A stretch of DNA of 64,000 nucleotides from Ideonella dechloratans (GTDB lineage Bacteria; Pseudomonadota; Gammaproteobacteria; Burkholderiales; Burkholderiaceae_C). A model generated the notes under the pieces. The model made no database searches. It was given only the letters and a program-made list of their open reading frames with translations, and was not told the DNA's origin. Made by a program: the position numbers and the translations under genes. The stretch spans positions 3,162,001 through 3,226,000 of the forward strand of contig NZ_CP088081.1 in assembly GCF_021049305.1 (NCBI RefSeq). The letters run 5' to 3'. Below are positions 61,677 through 64,000 of this stretch, piece by piece; position 1 is the stretch's first letter; each line of letters opens with the position of its first letter.

Positions 61677-62656
61677 GCAGCCTCCACGAGACTGCGCAAA
61701 CGCTCGGGCAGCTCCGCTGCGCTGGACGGAACGACGACCTCCTGCAGGCGATGCAGGCCCAGGCGGCGCTGCAGCTGAACGCGCAGCCACCGGTCCCAGC
61801 GCGAGCCACCCGACACGGGCGAGGCCGAGAGCGCCCCGTCGACCCAGCGACGGCGCCAGCTGCCCGCGACCGGCAGACGCTGCTCGATCTCGTCGGACAG
61901 CTGCTGGGCACGCTGCGCCGACAACAGCAGACGGGACGGCACGGCGTCGCGCCGGTCGCGTGCGGCGGCGGCGGTGTCCTCCGGAAAGGCCAGACCCTCG
62001 CCAGTGCGCAGCCAATGGCCGACCACCAGCGCCAGGCCCTCAGACCATTCGGTGCCCTCTTCGCACCAGGTGGCCGCGGCCCGCTGGGCGCGGTGCCAGG
62101 CGTGGCGCTGCACCTGGGGCGGCACCTCTCCCAACAGGTCGCGCAGGTGCAGCCAGGCGGCAGCGTCCTGGCCCTTGGGCACCGGCTGGGGGCTGATGAG
62201 CTGGACCGCGTCCTCGGACTGCCGCCCCTGCAGGCGCAACCAGCGCACCAATTCATCGCGAGACTGCAGATAGACGTGGGTGGGCCGCCTGCGGTCCTGC
62301 CAAGCCGCCAGTTCGGCCTCGCCCAGTCCGCGGGGCAGGCTCAGCACCTGCGCTCCGGCGGCCCGGGCAGCCAGCACCAGCAACAGCAAGCGCGGCTCGA
62401 ACGCCCCGCAGACGGCCAGCCTTGCCTGCGGCCCCAGGCCCTCACGCGCCAGCCCGATGCGCAGCAGGTCGGCGGTGCGGTGCACCTGCGCCCAGGGCCA
62501 GGCCACCCAGCGCCCGCGCCGCTTGTGGCGCAGGGCCAGTGCCTGGGGATGGCGCTGGGCCCAGTGGTCCAGCCGCTGCCAGGCGTCTTCTGGCAGGGCA
62601 TCCTGCGCGTTGTGGGGAATCGGTTCGGCGGCCGATGCGTGCGTGGGGTCGGTCAT
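61673..62656 (-). CDS. Eroded AMP-dependent ligase-like protein (N-terminal part of an acyl-CoA synthetase)
   Basis: A 327-residue protein with a start typical for an acyl-CoA synthetase (AWQRLDHWAQRHPQALALRH, GRWVAWPWAQVHRTADLLRI, LGPQARLAVCGAFEPRLLLL). AMP-ligases of such transporter operons are about 600-650 residues and have a P-loop-like TSGTTG, the YGxTE motif and a C-terminal domain; none of these is present. The later half (SRLLLSAQRAQQLSDEIEQR, WLRVQLQRRLGLHRLQEVVV) matches the region just before the ATP motif of the parent enzyme. So the frame is open but the catalytic core is gone: a remnant or a regulatory derivative. It overlaps livG (ATGA) and is 22 bp after the porin gene. Confidence 0.65.
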   Translation of the reverse strand: MTDPTHASAAEPIPHNAQDALPEDAWQRLDHWAQRHPQALALRHKRRGRWVAWPWAQVHRTADLLRIGLAREGLGPQARLAVCGAFEPRLLLLVLAARAAGAQVLSLPRGLGEAELAAWQDRRRPTHVYLQSRDELVRWLRLQGRQSEDAVQLISPQPVPKGQDAAAWLHLRDLLGEVPPQVQRHAWHRAQRAAATWCEEGTEWSEGLALVVGHWLRTGEGLAFPEDTAAAARDRRDAVPSRLLLSAQRAQQLSDEIEQRLPVAGSWRRRWVDGALSASPVSGGSRWDRWLRVQLQRRLGLHRLQEVVVPSSAAELPERLRSLVEAA

Positions 62657-62678
62657 GGAGAGGTCCTCGCCCGGGGAA

Positions 62679-63779
62679 TCAGAAGTTGTGGCGCAGGCCG
62701 GCGCCAAAGCCGCGCTGGTAACCGTTGCCGGCGTTGTAACCGGCACCGACAAAGGAGGCGAGCGTGGTGGACGCCTTGGCCGCGGCGTTGTTCTGCACAT
62801 CCGCGAAGACGGCATACACCGCCGTCCGCTTGGACAGGGCGTGCTCCAGCCCCAGCGCCCACTGGCCCGCCACAGCCTGCTCGCCCCCGTCCAGCGGACG
62901 CGAGGCCCGGTGGGCATAGCTCACGCGCAGCGCGTCGGCCGCCGACAGGGGCACGGTGGCCCCCAGCAGCCATTGCCGCGTGCGTTCGGCCTCGGTGGCC
63001 CCTGTGTCGGGGCTGAAGTCACCCGCACTGGCCTGGCGCCCGCCCACCAGGGCCGCCAGCTTCAGCACACCGAAGTCGTAGGTGCCACCCACGTCCCACA
63101 CGTTGACGTTCTTGCCATGGGTGGCGCCTGCGAGGGAGGAATGCAGTTGCTGCAGATGCAGGCCGACGAACAGCGGACCGTTCTGGTACTGCGGCAGCAG
63201 CGAAGCGACGCGCACATTGCGGCCAGAGGCCTCCTGGCCGTAGCCGTTGGCCGCAAGGCTGGCCGCCACCGTCACGCCGTGGAGCGTGGGCGAAACATAG
63301 GCGACCTGGTTGTCCCAGCGGTACTCGGTCAGATAGACGTTGTTGTACTGACCGACCGTGACGCTGCCGAAGGGGTCGACGGTGGATTCGAACAGGTAGC
63401 CCGGCGTGTACTGGCGACCCAGCGAGAGCGTGCCCAGCTGCCTCTGGGTCAGGCTGACATAGGCCTGCCGACTCCAGAAGCCACCGCCGGCCACGGTGCC
63501 CGTGTCGGCGCCAAAGCCCGACTCGAACAGGAAGCCGGCCCGCAGTCCCCCACCCAGATCCTCCTGGCCCTGGAAGCCCAGGCGCGAGGGGGTGCTGAGG
63601 CCGGAGTCGATGGCCGAGTCGTGCTTGCGGCTGGGGTCGACGTTGTCGCCGCGCCAGCGGTAGCCCACATCCACCGTGCCGAAGATCGACACCTGGGAAT
63701 CGGGCTGGGACTGGGCCAGGCCCAGCAGGGGGGTCAAGAGGCCCAAGGCGGCCAGGGTGGACAAGGAAAGCTTCTTCAT
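62679..63779 (-). CDS. Gram-negative porin (OmpC/Bordetella-type)
   Basis: A 366-residue outer-membrane porin. The signal peptide is KKLSLSTLAALGLLTPLLGL with cleavage after LAQS. The mature part starts VSIFGTVDVGYRWRGD, then SRLGFQGQEDLGGGLRAGFL, FESGFGADTG and WSRQAYVSLTQRQLGTLSLG, the betaproteobacterial porin signature. It ends in GFGAGLRHNF with the C-terminal Phe needed for outer-membrane assembly. It may supply the outer-membrane step for the transporter substrate. It lies between livF and the eroded ligase. ATG 63779. Confidence 0.93.
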   Translation of the reverse strand: MKKLSLSTLAALGLLTPLLGLAQSQPDSQVSIFGTVDVGYRWRGDNVDPSRKHDSAIDSGLSTPSRLGFQGQEDLGGGLRAGFLFESGFGADTGTVAGGGFWSRQAYVSLTQRQLGTLSLGRQYTPGYLFESTVDPFGSVTVGQYNNVYLTEYRWDNQVAYVSPTLHGVTVAASLAANGYGQEASGRNVRVASLLPQYQNGPLFVGLHLQQLHSSLAGATHGKNVNVWDVGGTYDFGVLKLAALVGGRQASAGDFSPDTGATEAERTRQWLLGATVPLSAADALRVSYAHRASRPLDGGEQAVAGQWALGLEHALSKRTAVYAVFADVQNNAAAKASTTLASFVGAGYNAGNGYQRGFGAGLRHNF

Positions 63780-63899
63780 GGGTCGGATTGGTTGGAAGGA
63801 AATGAATCGTTCGGGCGTGCCGTGGCCATGCGCGGGCAAGGCGGTGCCCACCGCAGCGTCCATCGGACCTGCCCGTTGTGGTTTGGGAAAGGAAGTCAG

Positions 63900-63916
63900 G
63901 GCCCGCAGCGCGGGCC
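63900..63916 (-). terminator. Hairpin after the livF-like gene
   Basis: A perfect 7-bp stem GGCCCGC/GCGGGCC with a 3-nt loop, 6 bp downstream of the livF-like stop. No long T-run follows (TGACTTCCTTT on the minus strand), so it is at most a partial terminator that could lower transcription into the porin gene. Confidence 0.45.
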
Positions 63917-63922
63917 TGCGGC

Positions 63923-64000
63923 TCAGAGGCTGAAGGCGGCCCCCAGGTAAAGCTCGTGGATGTCGTCGCGGGCCGCCAGCGCCTGCGCACTGCCCTCGGC
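63923..64000 (-). CDS. livF: ABC transporter ATP-binding protein LivF type (C-terminal fragment, 5' end outside window)
   Basis: Only the last 25 codons are in the window. They read AARDDIHELYLGAAFSL before the TGA. The D-(I/V)-x-E-(F/L)-YLG ending is the usual C-terminus of LivF ATPases, and a LivF is the one component missing from the operon downstream. It is the upstream neighbour of the porin. The call rests on a short motif and position. Confidence 0.6.
   Translation of the reverse strand, partial: AEGSAQALAARDDIHELYLGAAFSL

Noticed and set aside
63836..63850. Sigma-54-like sequence TGG-N8-TTGC upstream of the porin
   Set aside because: The GG/GC spacing fits, but the CAC part of the -24 element is missing; too weak in GC-rich DNA although sfn genes are often sigma-54 dependent.

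Overview
This 64 kb window is a GC-rich chromosomal segment. The block xerC, DUF484, dapF, two LpxL-type acyltransferases and a divergent metK is the usual Burkholderiales arrangement, and the bo3 quinol oxidase, Bordetella/Ralstonia-type porin and ClcB/RlmI/GlmS homologues agree with this. I infer a betaproteobacterium of the Burkholderiales, near the Comamonadaceae/Sphaerotilaceae, but cannot place it to genus. I saw no rRNA, tRNA, CRISPR array, transposase or prophage. Genes are dense, many overlap by 1-8 nt, and only one gene-free stretch exceeds 300 bp (9003-9696).

Layout: 1-4.1 kb holds two exported YVTN-type beta-propeller proteins, a creatininase-family protein, a small coiled protein and a YfcG-like glutathione transferase. 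4.1-9.0 kb is the cyoABCDE operon (minus strand), with candidate FNR/ANR boxes upstream. 9.7-25.9 kb is a photo-oxidative stress island. Its minus arm encodes a renalase-like flavoprotein, DUF2256, an iron-sulfur (6-4) photolyase, a DCC protein and a classical photolyase. Its plus arm encodes a divergent MerR regulator and a long FabG4-type reductase. After a pirin and a TetR repressor on the minus strand comes an eight-gene operon: FAD oxidoreductase, DUF1365, cyclopropane-synthase-like methyltransferase, chalcone-isomerase-like protein, GPH-type MFS carrier, DUF3833 lipoprotein, SDR and NTF2-like protein. Homologues of this set belong to singlet-oxygen/light regulons in other proteobacteria. 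Here no ECF sigma/ChrR pair is present, and a TetR with two tandem operator-like sites sits in front of the operon.

25.9-33.7 kb holds an aminotransferase, a PuuD-like hydrolase with a YbdK-like ligase, a ClcB-type channel, a kinase-like/tyrosine-phosphatase gene pair and a TlpA-like thioredoxin. 33.7-39 kb holds a Tat-exported transglutaminase, an orphan merTP pair, a cysteine desulfurase fused to rhodanese, a MarR/SnoaL operon with a perfect 25-bp operator-like palindrome, and a membrane protein. 39-54.7 kb is mostly housekeeping: glmS, an Lrp regulator, a true cfa, rlmI, a GntR-controlled ABC exporter, a lipoprotein, a CoA-transferase, xerC, DUF484, dapF, two lpxL genes and metK.

54.7-64 kb is a minus-strand branched-chain-amino-acid-type ABC transporter cluster: livF C-terminus at the window edge, porin, an eroded AMP-ligase, livG, livH, livM and two paralogous binding proteins. 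It ends in sfnG, the FMNH2-dependent dimethylsulfone monooxygenase. The grouping suggests uptake and use of an organosulfur or related small substrate.
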